Shown one piece after another: positions 54,591 through 62,270 of a stretch of DNA of 64,000 nucleotides. The notes beneath the pieces were generated by a model. The model was not told where the DNA came from, made no database searches, and saw nothing but the letters and a program-made list of their open reading frames with translations. Position 1 is the first letter of the stretch. Every line of letters starts with the position of its first letter. This stretch comes from Miniphocaeibacter sp012841535 (GTDB lineage Bacteria > Bacillota > Clostridia > Tissierellales > Peptoniphilaceae), in assembly GCF_049274025.1 (NCBI RefSeq), contig NZ_JBASRV010000049.1. One strand, 5' to 3'. The translations under genes were made by a program, and so were the position numbers.

Positions 54591-54665
54591 GCGGAAGTGG
54601 CTCAGTGGTAGAGCATCGCCTTGCCAAGGCGAGGGTCGCGAGTTCGAATCTCGTCTTCCGCTCCA
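54591..54665 (+). tRNA. tRNA-Gly (GCC)
   Basis: A 75-base cloverleaf with acceptor GCGGAAG paired to CTTCCGC, anticodon GCC in CTTGCCAAG, T-loop GTTCGAATC, discriminator T and encoded CCA. Relevant to the odd glyS-like gene at 4000-5532. Confidence 0.97.
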
Positions 54666-54668
54666 TAT

Positions 54669-54742
54669 GGCGGCATAGCCAAGTGGTAAGGCAAAGGTCT
54701 GCAACACCTCTATCCCCAGTTCAAATCTGGGTGCCGCCTCCA
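54669..54742 (+). tRNA. tRNA-Cys (GCA)
   Basis: A 74-base cloverleaf with acceptor GGCGGCA paired to TGCCGCC, anticodon GCA in TCTGCAAC, T-loop GTTCAAATC, discriminator T, encoded CCA. Last tRNA of the operon, next to the mobile-element remnants. Confidence 0.97.
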
Positions 54743-54752
54743 TAAGAAAAAC

Positions 54753-54784
54753 AACCCCTTAAACTACAATGTTTGAGGGGTTTT
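54753..54784 (+). terminator. Terminator of the tRNA operon
   Basis: A 12-bp stem (AACCCCTTAAAC with GTTTGAGGGGTT, one G-U pair) and 6-base loop, then TTTTAGTTT on the plus strand, ten bases after tRNA-Cys. Confidence 0.88.
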
Positions 54785-54795
54785 AGTTTCTTAAA

Positions 54796-54817
54796 GGTTG
54801 CAGTAAGGTTGCAGTAA
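54796..54817. repeat. Tandem 11-base direct repeat GGTTGCAGTAA x2
   Basis: Two perfect, abutting copies (54796-54806 and 54807-54817) directly after the tRNA operon terminator. Location next to a tRNA gene and an integrase remnant is suggestive of an attachment or recombinase-binding site. I did not find a second copy at the other side of the region. Confidence 0.5.
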
Positions 54818-54831
54818 AATTATTATTATAA

Positions 54832-54869
54832 AAAATGATATGGAATAATAGTCAATCCCATATCATTTT
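54832..54869 (-). terminator. Bidirectional terminator after the ssb remnant
   Basis: A 12-bp perfect stem (AAAATGATATGG at 54832-54843 with its complement at 54858-54869) with A/T tails on both sides, 12 bases after the stop of the ssb pseudogene. Confidence 0.75.
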
Positions 54870-54881
54870 CTTTTTTTATGT

Positions 54882-55217
54882 TCAATTATTTATTAATTCA
54901 TTTCTTTGTGATTTTACTACTGTTTTATAGATTGTTTTACCATCTTTTTCATAGGAATTGGTTCTTATGCTTCCCTCTAATCCCACTAGCTGACCTTTCT
55001 TAACATAATTACCAATTAATTATGCAATCTTTCCCCATGCTATTATTACAATAAAATCTGTAGTAGACAGTCCTTTACTTTAGGCTTCTTGCTTTTTATT
55101 TTTATATAGTCCCTTATCTACTGTTAATTTGAAACTACTCCTAGAATTTCCTGTTCCTGACCCATATCTAAACTCTGTATCCTTTGTTGGTTGTCCGATT
55201 AAAACAAGGTTATTCAT
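54882..55217 (-). pseudogene. Single-stranded DNA-binding protein gene with two in-frame stops
   Basis: On the minus strand from 55217 an ATG with AAGGAGG upstream opens a reading that keeps one frame throughout and gives an SSB: MNNLVLIGQPTKDTEFRY, then SSFKLTVDKG, DFIVIIAWGKIA, LIGNYVKKGQLVGLEGSI, ending NELINN. Two TAA codons interrupt it, after KNKKQEA and after WGKIA, both likely from GAA. There is no frameshift, so the decay is recent. SSB normally carries an acidic C-terminal tip which is missing. It is probably a mobile-element copy, since chromosomal ssb is usually with rpsF and rpsR. Confidence 0.85.
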
Positions 55218-55333
55218 TAGATTCCTCCTTATGAACTAATTTTTCTAACTTTCTTAATGTTTTTTTAATAATTTTTTAGTAATTCTGTAATGACTTTGAT
55301 ATATGATAAATATAAAAATATTAGGAGAATTTT

Positions 55334-56095
55334 ATGATTACTGACAATAAGAAAACTAAGGGCATTTTTTCTGCAAATGTATTGAAATGGATTGCAATAA
55401 TGTCTATGTTATGTGACCATATAGCAGTTGGTTTAATAGACTATATAATTGAAAACCCCACCAACTTCAATAGTTCACTATTAGTAAATCTTCAATATTG
55501 GTCTGATTTATTACACTTAATTGGTAAAATAGCATTTCCTATTTTTGTTTTTCTGATTGTTGAAAGTTTTTTTCTAACTAAAAATCGTAAGAAAATGACC
55601 ATAAGATTATTTATTTTTGCTATAATTTCTGAAATATTCTTTGATTTATGCTTTTTTAATATACCATTAGAATTTACATATCAGAATATATACTTCACCT
55701 TGTTACTAGGATTTATAGCCATGTGGTTATCTGAAACAATTAATGACAAGATCAATCTTCCTACAATATTAACAATAACAGTGAAAATAATTATTTTTAT
55801 ACCTTTTATGATACTTTCATTAATTATACATTCCGACTATTCTTTTTTAGGAATATTTGCTATTTTAATTTTTTATTTATTTAGAAATCAAAATAGACTA
55901 AATAGGGTATTGGCAACCTTAATAGCTTTTTTTGCAGATTCAGGTATTGGCTTAAATAGACCTGTTTATTTAGCAATAATTCCTATATTCCTCTACAATG
56001 GTAAAAGAGGAAAACAAAACAAATATTTCTTTTACAGTTTTTATCCCCTTCATCTATTTATCATTTATTTAATACGTAATATATTCATAGGTTAA
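55334..56095 (+). CDS. TraX-family membrane protein
   Basis: A 253-aa protein with about seven hydrophobic segments and TraX landmarks: LKWIAIMSMLCDHIAVGL, LIGKIAFPIFVFLIVESFF, TKNRKKMTIRLFIFAIISE, QNIYFTLLLGF and the closing YSFYPLHLFIIYLIRN. TraX of F plasmid N-acetylates pilin; the chromosomal Gram-positive relatives are acyltransferase-like with unknown substrates. It has a good ribosome binding site (AGGAG) and stands alone on the plus strand. Presence next to ssb and integrase remnants fits a mobile origin, though TraX genes also occur in chromosomes. Confidence 0.82.
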   Translation: MITDNKKTKGIFSANVLKWIAIMSMLCDHIAVGLIDYIIENPTNFNSSLLVNLQYWSDLLHLIGKIAFPIFVFLIVESFFLTKNRKKMTIRLFIFAIISEIFFDLCFFNIPLEFTYQNIYFTLLLGFIAMWLSETINDKINLPTILTITVKIIIFIPFMILSLIIHSDYSFLGIFAILIFYLFRNQNRLNRVLATLIAFFADSGIGLNRPVYLAIIPIFLYNGKRGKQNKYFFYSFYPLHLFIIYLIRNIFIG

Positions 56096-56197
56096 TAAAT
56101 TATGATTATTAACTTACTGGAGGAAAATAAACGGATTTTATTATTTTTATAATAGGGTTTTTATTATTTATTAATGCTATAATAAAAAAGAAATAAG

Positions 56198-56588
56198 ATA
56201 ACATCAGGAATTTTAATAGGCGTTTCTTTAATATTAGTTTTAACAGGACTATTGATAGCAAAAGAAACAACCAAGAAAAATATTATAGAAGATATAACAA
56301 AAGAAACTAAATCTGCAGATGAAACAAATGCTAGTAAATTAACCGATAATATAGAAATGGTTCTAAAAACTGAAATTCAAAAAAACAAAGAATCTCATTC
56401 TGATTTTAAAATAGGAGATATAAAATTTAGCATTCTTCAGGTACACTACAAATGGCACTAGAAATTGGTTAATAAAAGTTAAATTTAACAAAGAAACTAT
56501 AGAAAAAATAGATTTAGATACTTTTTATGTAACTAAGTTTAAAGATATAGCTGATGAATATAATATTAAACCTAACTATGAAAAATAG
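56198..56588 (+). pseudogene. Broken membrane-anchored hypothetical protein
   Basis: One frame gives a hydrophobic start (GILIGVSLILVLTGLLIAKE) with no start codon at a sensible place, then a charged part to position 56461. From about 56440 the neighbouring frame carries TNGTRNWLIKVKFNKETIEK and runs to 56588. A single-base shift and loss of the start explain both. The original appears to have been a single-span surface protein of about 130 residues. The family is not recognised. It sits just upstream of a lipoprotein gene. Confidence 0.55.
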
Positions 56589-56650
56589 TTTGATAAATAT
56601 TATAAATAGATTTTTTAATTAGTCTGTTTATTTTTAGAAAGGAATATTTA

Positions 56651-57127
56651 ATGAAAAAGAAATTATTTTTTTTATGTCTAATTACTACCCTATCTTTAGT
56701 ATTAATAGCTTGTAGTAATAATAAAGATAATTTAGATTCTAAAAACACTTCTAAATCCTCAATTGAAACAAAAATATCTATGAAAGATGATACTAGAATA
56801 ATTGGTGGAGAAGAAACTGGAACAGGAAAAGTTAATTTAGTTAATGAATCTGGTTCAACTGAAAACGGGAATATCTTATATGTAATGTACCAAGAAGATA
56901 TGATTTTAATGCCATTGGGATTAGAATCTGAAGGAATGGATGGAAGTAAACCAACTATTATTTACTTAGATGGTGAAGTACTTGGACAGGAACAGTTATC
57001 AGATTCTCAAACAAGTATAGAGTTAAGGGGTGATGCTTTAGAAAAAGGAATTCATAATGTTGAATTTATACAAAAAGATGGTGAAAATGTGACTTTTTAT
57101 CACATAGCAAATTATGAAGTTAAATAA
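56651..57127 (+). CDS. Hypothetical lipoprotein
   Basis: A 158-aa protein with a lipoprotein signal, MKKKLFFLCLITTLSLVL then LIAC, followed by a short polar linker and a small globular domain (about 45-158) that is beta-rich: KVNLVNESGST, ILYVMYQEDMILMPLG, and the end FIQKDGENVTFYHIANYEVK. No family recognised. It lies 11 bases before the CWB2 gene and is probably co-expressed with it, both being surface proteins. Confidence 0.75.
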   Translation: MKKKLFFLCLITTLSLVLIACSNNKDNLDSKNTSKSSIETKISMKDDTRIIGGEETGTGKVNLVNESGSTENGNILYVMYQEDMILMPLGLESEGMDGSKPTIIYLDGEVLGQEQLSDSQTSIELRGDALEKGIHNVEFIQKDGENVTFYHIANYEVK

Positions 57128-57138
57128 AGGAGAATGAT

Positions 57139-58578
57139 ATGAAAAAGAAAAAAGTATTAAGTTTAGTATTGGCAGTAACTATAGGTTTATCAACTTTAAT
57201 TCCTAATGTCGCTTTAGCTAATACAAAAGATTTAAATGTTACAAGAATATCAGGGAAAGACAAATATGAGACTTCTGTTGAGACTAGTAGAAAAACATTT
57301 GATAGTTCTAAATATGCAATAATAGCAAGTGGTGAAGTTTTTCCAGATGCATTAGTAGGAGGCACTCTTGCAAGTCAAGTTGAAGCACCAATATTTTTAA
57401 CAAGTAAGAATTCTATTTCCAAAAATATTTTTACTGAAATGAAAAGAATAGGTGTTGAACATGTATTCATTCTTGGTGGAACAGGTACAATTTCTTCTAT
57501 GGTAGAAAACAACATAAAAAAATTAGGTTATAATGTGGAGAGATTAGCTGGTAAAGACAGAGTAGAAACAGCTACAATTATTGGTGAAAAAAGACTTGCT
57601 CTTATGGGGGATCATAAACAAGGAATGCTACCAGCAGCTGTAAATGGAGTATATTTTGCAGATGCCTTATCAGCTGCTCCATTAGTTGGACAAATGTTTA
57701 GTGATAAGGATACTCCTTTAACGTATCTAGTCCCATATATGACTTCTATGGTTAAACCAGGATTTTCAATGGTTTTTGGTGGAACAAGTTCAGTTCCAAA
57801 AGGAATTGAAGAATATAGATATGCTGGATCTGATAGATATGAAACAGCTGTAAAGGTTGCAGATGCATACCCTATTCATTTAAATAAAGAAATTGAAACA
57901 ATTGTATTAGTTGATGGAACAGAGTTTCCAGATGCTTTGTCTTCAGCACCAGTAGCAAGTATAAACAATGGAGCAATTTTATTAACTCATCCTACTAATT
58001 TTACTAAAGTTACAAAAGACTATATAAATTATAATGACAACATTAAAAATGTAATTATAGTTGGTGGAGAAAATTCAGTATCTAAAAATATTGAAAAGGA
58101 ATTAAAAGGTGAAGTTACACCACCTATAGTAGAAGAAAATAATTTTGATAAATTAGATAAGGGCCTACAAGCATATCTTTATTTAAATATTGCAAATGAT
58201 AGAAGATTAAACGAATATAAAGATCTTGGTTGGTTATCTTTCTATTATGAATATGATGCCAATTATGTATATTGTCATTTAACAGGTAATGCAGGTTCAG
58301 GGCATCCAATTTATCGTTTTGAGATTAAGAACGATAGAGTTACTTATTTAGATGCAGTTATATCTCGTGCAATGGAAGGCTATGAAACTGTTAAACCACA
58401 ACCTAAAACAATGACAAAGAGCGAATTATATAATGAATATTTAAAATATAAATCAGAATACGATATAGCAGCAAAAAAAATAAAAGAGATTGACCACTCA
58501 AATCCAAATCTTATAGAAATCTTTAATGAATTTTATGATAATCCTTTTGGATATAATCCATCTGGATATAACAGATAA
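57139..58578 (+). CDS. Cell-wall-binding CWB2 repeat surface protein
   Basis: A 479-aa secreted protein: signal peptide (1-26, ending NVALA), then three CWB2 (cell wall binding repeat 2) units at about 33-125, 125-230 and 230-325, shown by repeated RISGKDKYET/RLAGKDRVET/RYAGSDRYET starts and PDAL and ILGGTGTI/VFGGTSSV/IVGGENSV ends. Such triplets bind secondary wall polymers in Clostridioides. The C-terminal 150 residues (about 335-479) are a separate domain with Tyr-rich and charged parts, ending in GYNPSGYNR, which I do not recognise. It likely works on the surface; function beyond anchoring is unknown. Confidence 0.88.
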   Translation: MKKKKVLSLVLAVTIGLSTLIPNVALANTKDLNVTRISGKDKYETSVETSRKTFDSSKYAIIASGEVFPDALVGGTLASQVEAPIFLTSKNSISKNIFTEMKRIGVEHVFILGGTGTISSMVENNIKKLGYNVERLAGKDRVETATIIGEKRLALMGDHKQGMLPAAVNGVYFADALSAAPLVGQMFSDKDTPLTYLVPYMTSMVKPGFSMVFGGTSSVPKGIEEYRYAGSDRYETAVKVADAYPIHLNKEIETIVLVDGTEFPDALSSAPVASINNGAILLTHPTNFTKVTKDYINYNDNIKNVIIVGGENSVSKNIEKELKGEVTPPIVEENNFDKLDKGLQAYLYLNIANDRRLNEYKDLGWLSFYYEYDANYVYCHLTGNAGSGHPIYRFEIKNDRVTYLDAVISRAMEGYETVKPQPKTMTKSELYNEYLKYKSEYDIAAKKIKEIDHSNPNLIEIFNEFYDNPFGYNPSGYNR

Positions 58579-58634
58579 AAGATAAATAAAAAAAGCCCCT
58601 TATGTTGACAGGCATAATGGACTTTAGAGTATAA

Positions 58635-58693
58635 GGATATATAGATATACATTCCTACTCCCAAGTAGAATTATATCATATATCCCCTTTTTT
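58635..58693 (+). terminator. Long hairpin terminator after the CWB2 gene
   Basis: GGATATAT... pairs with ...ATATATCC across an inner CTACT/AGTAG stem and is followed by TTTTTT on the plus strand. It stands between the CWB2 stop and the integrase remnant, whose ribosome binding site follows immediately. An upstream TTGACA (58605-58610) with TATAAG 19 bases later could be the integrase promoter, making this an attenuator. Confidence 0.65.
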
Positions 58694-58708
58694 ATGAAGG
58701 AGGATATT

Positions 58709-59019
58709 ATGGCCAAGAAAAGAAGTAAATCTAATGGTAATGGAACTGTCTTTGTAGAATTAAGAAATAATAAGAAGTATTAAAGGCACAATTAATTATA
58801 GGAACCAATGAAGATGGCAGTCCTAAAAGAAAATCATTTTGTGGTTATGATATAGATAATGTTGTTAAAAAAATGGAAGAATATAAATTTAAATTAAATT
58901 TAGGTTTAATATCATCCACCAGTGAAATAATCTTAGAACAGCAAAAAACCATTTTCGAAAATGGTTTAGGTAAACCTTTAGAACCAAGAAGGCTTTCAAG
59001 ATTTTTTGTGGGAGTGTAA
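58709..59019 (+). pseudogene. Tyrosine-recombinase (integrase) N-terminal remnant
   Basis: An ATG at 58709 behind AAGGAGG begins MAKKRSKSNGNGTVFVELRN, the opening of phage-type integrases. It stops after NNKKY. One frame over, KAQLIIGTNEDGSPKRKSF and CGYDIDNVVKKMEEYKFK continue the arm-binding domain, so one base is lost. From about 58905 the similarity ends and the frame runs on through unrelated sequence to a stop at 59019. The core-binding and catalytic domains are gone. The abrupt junction suggests a deletion, perhaps caused by an insertion sequence. Confidence 0.78.
58946..58967. repeat. Perfect 22-base palindrome
   Basis: AAACCATTTTC followed directly by its complement GAAAATGGTTT, lying in the sequence fused to the integrase remnant. 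It may be a relic terminator or part of an insertion sequence end. No matching copy was seen in the window. Confidence 0.5.
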
Positions 59020-59047
59020 AATAAACTATTTGGTTAAATTCTAAAAA

Positions 59048-59086
59048 TACAGTAATACTCGTTATATTTAAAAGAGTATTACTGTA
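59048..59086 (-). terminator. Bidirectional terminator at the end of the accessory block
   Basis: A perfect 13-bp stem (59048-59060 with 59074-59086) with a 13-base loop and T-rich runs on both strands. It serves the minus-strand small membrane gene and stops plus-strand reading from the integrase side. Confidence 0.8.
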
Positions 59087-59096
59087 TTTTCTTCTA

Positions 59097-59327
59097 TTAA
59101 TCTTTGTCTCCAAATACTAAATTAAGTAAAATTGTACAACTTATCATGGATAAAAAGAATATTAATCTATGAATAATATAACTTAGAGTAATTTCTCCAT
59201 TATAATATTCAATTATAAAAAAGATAATATCTAGAATAATTATAATTAACGCTGTTAAAAAAATGTTTCTTTTAGCTTTTTTAGAAAGTATAAATTTCCT
59301 CATATCTGTTAAAAAATCTCCTAACAT
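59097..59327 (-). CDS. Small two-span membrane protein, unknown
   Basis: A protein of 76 aa from ATG at 59327 with a basic N-terminal part (DMRKFILSKKAKRN), and two hydrophobic segments (about 25-42 and 50-70). The ribosome binding site is not clear; an upstream TTG at 59336 or an inner ATG at about 59303 are other starts. No family recognised. It is the second of two small membrane genes on the minus strand. Confidence 0.5.
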   Translation of the reverse strand: MLGDFLTDMRKFILSKKAKRNIFLTALIIIILDIIFFIIEYYNGEITLSYIIHRLIFFLSMISCTILLNLVFGDKD

Positions 59328-59369
59328 TTTATACAATATAATTTTACTTTCTAATTGTAAATTTAGTGT

Positions 59370-59570
59370 TTAAAATGGGTAAAATTTATAGATTAATATT
59401 AATCCAACTCCTGTAATTAATAATCCAATAATTATTAAAGGAAGGGTAAATCCTCCCCATGCTTTTTTGTTCGTTATAGCCCTAAATTTAAAATTTTTTC
59501 TTCCTAGAAATAAGAAAAACAAGCCGATTATTGTTATTATGACAGATATTTGAAAACTATCTAATTTCAT
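59370..59570 (-). CDS. Small two-span membrane protein, unknown
   Basis: A 66-aa protein with two transmembrane segments (about 7-22 and 43-62) joined by a basic loop with GRKNFKFRAITNKKAWGG. AAGGGGG is well placed before the ATG. Not recognised. It is preceded by a clear terminator of the 74-aa gene, and followed by the 59097 gene. Confidence 0.6.
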   Translation of the reverse strand: MKLDSFQISVIITIIGLFFLFLGRKNFKFRAITNKKAWGGFTLPLIIIGLLITGVGLILIYKFYPF

Positions 59571-59610
59571 CCATAATCCCCCTTAATTTTAGATATTCTA
59601 TTAAAATAAA

Positions 59611-59640
59611 ATTGACATATAATTATATTTATATGTCAAT
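59611..59640 (-). terminator. Terminator after the 74-aa coiled-coil gene
   Basis: A perfect 12-bp stem (ATTGACATATAA and its complement, 59611-59622 with 59629-59640) with a 6-base loop; on the minus strand TTTTATTTTAA follows. Confidence 0.8.
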
Positions 59641-59686
59641 TTATCTGTATTTATAGTGATGTGGTTTTCTATTTATAAGCAGGAAA

Positions 59687-59911
59687 TTAAATTTTATTTA
59701 AATCTTCATCTATTACTTTATTAATTAACCTGTCTAGTTCTTCTGGTTTTAATCCCGTAAAGTCTTTAATATCCAATCCTCTTTTTCCTAGGTATATTTT
59801 TCCAAAGGTTATAAGTATGTCTTCTTCTAATTTTCTTTTATCAGCACGTAATTGTTCCAGTCTTTGTTTTAACTCTTCTTCTTGAATAACAATTTCTCTA
59901 TATTCTGACAT
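59687..59911 (-). CDS. Small coiled-coil protein, unknown
   Basis: A 74-aa soluble protein. Residues 8-35 (EEELKQRLEQLRADKRKLEED) form a strong coiled coil, then a short helical tail with LKPEELDRLINKVID. AAGGAGG precedes the ATG. Proteins of this shape accompany mobilisation genes in mobile elements, which would fit the region, but I cannot name the family. Confidence 0.65.
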   Translation of the reverse strand: MSEYREIVIQEEELKQRLEQLRADKRKLEEDILITFGKIYLGKRGLDIKDFTGLKPEELDRLINKVIDEDLNKI

Positions 59912-60003
59912 TTCAATACCTCCTTGAAATTAATATATTAGCTAGTTTCCTAGTTATAATATACCCAAATGCACATTAAGATAATTATTCAAGGGTTATA
60001 AAT

Positions 60004-60488
60004 TTATTTCTTAACAATAGCAGAAAATATACTTACAATTTCAATTTCATAATCCCAAACTAACTTTTTATTATCTAATTTTTTATCCTACAGTCTATTC
60101 TTTTTTGCTCTAGAAGAAACTCTTCATTTGGTACATGTTCGATTACGGTATTTGAAATTGCCGCATCAACAGAACTATTTTTTAATGGTGTTTTTAAAAT
60201 ATCACTTCTGATAAACTCTATTGATTTTTTTGTATTTTTATTTTTAGCAAAATCAATAAAATTTTCATCTCTATCTATACCAATAAATTTTCTATCCTTA
60301 TTTAACCAGTTTTCTAATTTAAAAATAAGTGTACCTGGTCCACACCCCATATCTACTATTATTTTCGAATTTTTAATTCTAAGACTGTTTAAAATAATAT
60401 CTTTTTTATCTTCTTGAAATCTAGAATCCCTAGATCTTTCTAACATTAAAATACCTTGTATCTTTTCTGACCATATAGTACTAAGCAT
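60004..60488 (-). pseudogene. Truncated SAM-dependent methyltransferase
   Basis: The first 125 residues are a class I methyltransferase, with the SAM loop IVDMGCGPGTLIFKLE, the acidic GIDRDENFIDFA and the post-motif SVDAAISNTVIEHVPNEEF. The frame is then lost at LEQKRIDCRIKN. A neighbouring frame carries LDNKKLVWDYEIEIVSIFSAIVKK and stops at 60004, resembling the true C terminus. A deletion and shift have removed the middle. It follows the metallo-beta-lactamase gene by 12 bases. Confidence 0.7.
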
Positions 60489-60500
60489 CTTTTCTCCCTA

Positions 60501-61358
60501 TTATTTCTCTGTACTTATAAGTATCTCTTCTCCATCGCTTATTAAAATTATATCTCCTGATATATCTGTTCTATAAATTTCAATATTTTGTTTTTTCAGT
60601 CTATCTACTGCCTCTTTATGAGGATGTCCATAGATATTATCCCTACCAACAGATATTATTCCATATTCAGGGTTAACTTCTTTTAAAAATTCTTCTGATG
60701 AAGCTTTCCTACTTCCATGATGTCCTACGTGAAGAATTTTAGCATCTATTTCTTCTCCTGTGTACATTAATGTAGATTCTTCTATTTTTTCTGCATCACC
60801 AGTAAATAACAGGGAATTTTTACCATGGTTAACCTTTATAGCTAAGGAATTATTATTAGTATCAAAATTATATGCTGTTGGTCCTACTATTTTAAAATTT
60901 GCTTCTCCAAATTCAAAGTTATCCCCAACTTTTGGAATTATTACATTAATATTTTTATTAGTATAGGAATTTACAAAACTTTCATATATTTTACTGTTTA
61001 CTTCTTCTTCATTCCTAATAATATTTTTAACTTTAAATTTATTTATAACTCCTACTAGTCCACTGATATGATCACTATGAGGATGAGTTGCAATTACATA
61101 ATCTATTTCTTCTATACCTAGTTTTTCTATATAGCTTACAACTTTAGACGAAGCGTGCCTTTCCCCACCATCAATAAGTATGGATTCTTCCTTTGATATT
61201 AGTAAAGTACTATCTCCTTGTCCTACATCTATAAAATGTACTTCTAAATCTGAATTAATATTATCTGCAAGATTTTCTGTTACTGTTATACCACCAAAGG
61301 CTGTAATAATTAATGCTATTAATAATGATATAATCTTTTTCTTAGTTATTTTTTTCAT
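60501..61358 (-). CDS. Secreted metallo-beta-lactamase-fold hydrolase (ComEC C-terminal-like)
   Basis: A 285-aa protein with an N-terminal signal/anchor (about 9-25, IISLLIALIITAFGG) and an MBL fold like the hydrolase domain of ComEC: FIDVGQGDSTLLI, LIDGG, THPHSDHISG, FTGDAE, HVGHHGSRKAS and SVGRDNIYGHPH. All metal ligands are present. Such proteins are thought to degrade extracellular DNA strands or other phosphodiesters. No comEC membrane part is attached, and dprA lies far away in the window. It has its own extended -10 promoter. Confidence 0.88.
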   Translation of the reverse strand: MKKITKKKIISLLIALIITAFGGITVTENLADNINSDLEVHFIDVGQGDSTLLISKEESILIDGGERHASSKVVSYIEKLGIEEIDYVIATHPHSDHISGLVGVINKFKVKNIIRNEEEVNSKIYESFVNSYTNKNINVIIPKVGDNFEFGEANFKIVGPTAYNFDTNNNSLAIKVNHGKNSLLFTGDAEKIEESTLMYTGEEIDAKILHVGHHGSRKASSEEFLKEVNPEYGIISVGRDNIYGHPHKEAVDRLKKQNIEIYRTDISGDIILISDGEEILISTEK

Positions 61359-61373
61359 ATTATCACCTTTTAG

Positions 61374-61382
61374 AGTATAGCA
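61374..61382 (-). promoter_or_regulatory. Extended -10 promoter of the metallo-beta-lactamase gene
   Basis: TGCTATACT on the minus strand (TATACT at 61374-61379) directly after the folD terminator. No good -35. It leaves a very short leader. Confidence 0.55.
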
Positions 61383-61399
61383 TATTTCTTCTAGACAAA

Positions 61400-61425
61400 A
61401 AAATAAAGCCCCAAGGCTTTATTTT
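61400..61425 (-). terminator. Terminator of the gatB-rdgB-folD transcript
   Basis: A perfect 11-bp stem (61400-61410 with 61415-61425) with loop CCAA overlaps the folD stop at 61419 and is followed by TTTTTTGTC on the minus strand. Confidence 0.88.
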
Positions 61426-62270
61426 AAACTGTTTTCTTTTGCTGTAACTAACTGTTCCATTAATAATGTTGAGGTGATTTTACCAACACCACCTAGTCTT
61501 GGAGTGATTCCTTTTACAAAATCTTTTAAATCTTCAAAATCAGCATCACCAGATAATTTACCATTTTCATCTAGGGAAACTCCAACATCTATTACTATTG
61601 AATCTTCAGTTAAGGAATCTCTTTTTAAACTTTTTGCTCTACCAGTTGCTGTTACAACTACATCAGCTTCCTGTAATATTTTTTTAAGATCTTTTGTTTT
61701 TGAATGACAGATTATAGGAGTACCATTTTTCCCTAAAACCATCATAGCTAAAGGTTTTCCTAGTACCATTGACCTATTTATTATTGCTACTGTCTTACCA
61801 GTTAAGTCAATATTGTAATATTCTAATATTTTCATTGAAGCAAACGGTGTTGCTGGTTGAAAACTAGTAAAATCCCCTTGGAATATTTTTGCTAAGTTTA
61901 ATGGTGACATACAGTCTACGTCTTTTTTCCATGATATTGTTTCTTGAATTAATTCTTCATCAATATGTTTTGGTAAAGGTCTAAACAAAATAATTCCTGT
62001 TACAGAATCATCAACATTAAGTTTTTCCATTTCGCTTTTTAACTCTTCTGTTGAAATATTTTCGTTTAAAACAACCTGTTGGATATCTATTCCATATCCA
62101 TCACCTTTTTTTAATAAACTTTTTTCATAAGAAATATCATTAGGATTTTCACCCACTCTTACGATTGCTAATTTTGGTCTAGCACCTTTATCTGCTAAAA
62201 CTTTTACCCTAGAAATAATATCTTCTTCTAGTTCTTTTGCTAATTCATTCGAACTTAATATAGCTTCCAT
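61419..62270 (-). CDS. folD: Bifunctional methylenetetrahydrofolate dehydrogenase/cyclohydrolase
   Basis: Interconverts methylene-, methenyl- and formyl-tetrahydrofolate. The 283-aa protein has SYEKSLLKKGDGYGID (substrate lysine), ILFRPLPKHIDEE, INRSMVLGKPLAMMVL, and the end TPRLGGVGKITSTLLMEQ. The usual PGGVGPMT motif is here LGGVGKIT, a small variation seen in the dinucleotide region. It overlaps the phosphodiesterase gene by 16 bases. Confidence 0.95.
   Translation of the reverse strand: MEAILSSNELAKELEEDIISRVKVLADKGARPKLAIVRVGENPNDISYEKSLLKKGDGYGIDIQQVVLNENISTEELKSEMEKLNVDDSVTGIILFRPLPKHIDEELIQETISWKKDVDCMSPLNLAKIFQGDFTSFQPATPFASMKILEYYNIDLTGKTVAIINRSMVLGKPLAMMVLGKNGTPIICHSKTKDLKKILQEADVVVTATGRAKSLKRDSLTEDSIVIDVGVSLDENGKLSGDADFEDLKDFVKGITPRLGGVGKITSTLLMEQLVTAKENSLK

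Noticed and set aside
54882..55217. Stop codon recoding in the ssb gene (readthrough or an altered code)
   Set aside because: Both stops are TAA, every intact gene here uses TAA and TAG as stops, and SSB has no need for recoding. Simple decay is sufficient.
57120..57365. 81-aa minus-strand frame at the start of the CWB2 gene
   Set aside because: It is the antisense of the signal peptide and first CWB2 repeat; no ribosome binding site and no similarity to any family.
58889..59113. 74-aa minus-strand frame across the integrase junction and terminator
   Set aside because: It crosses a strong bidirectional terminator and mirrors the integrase remnant; no ribosome binding site.
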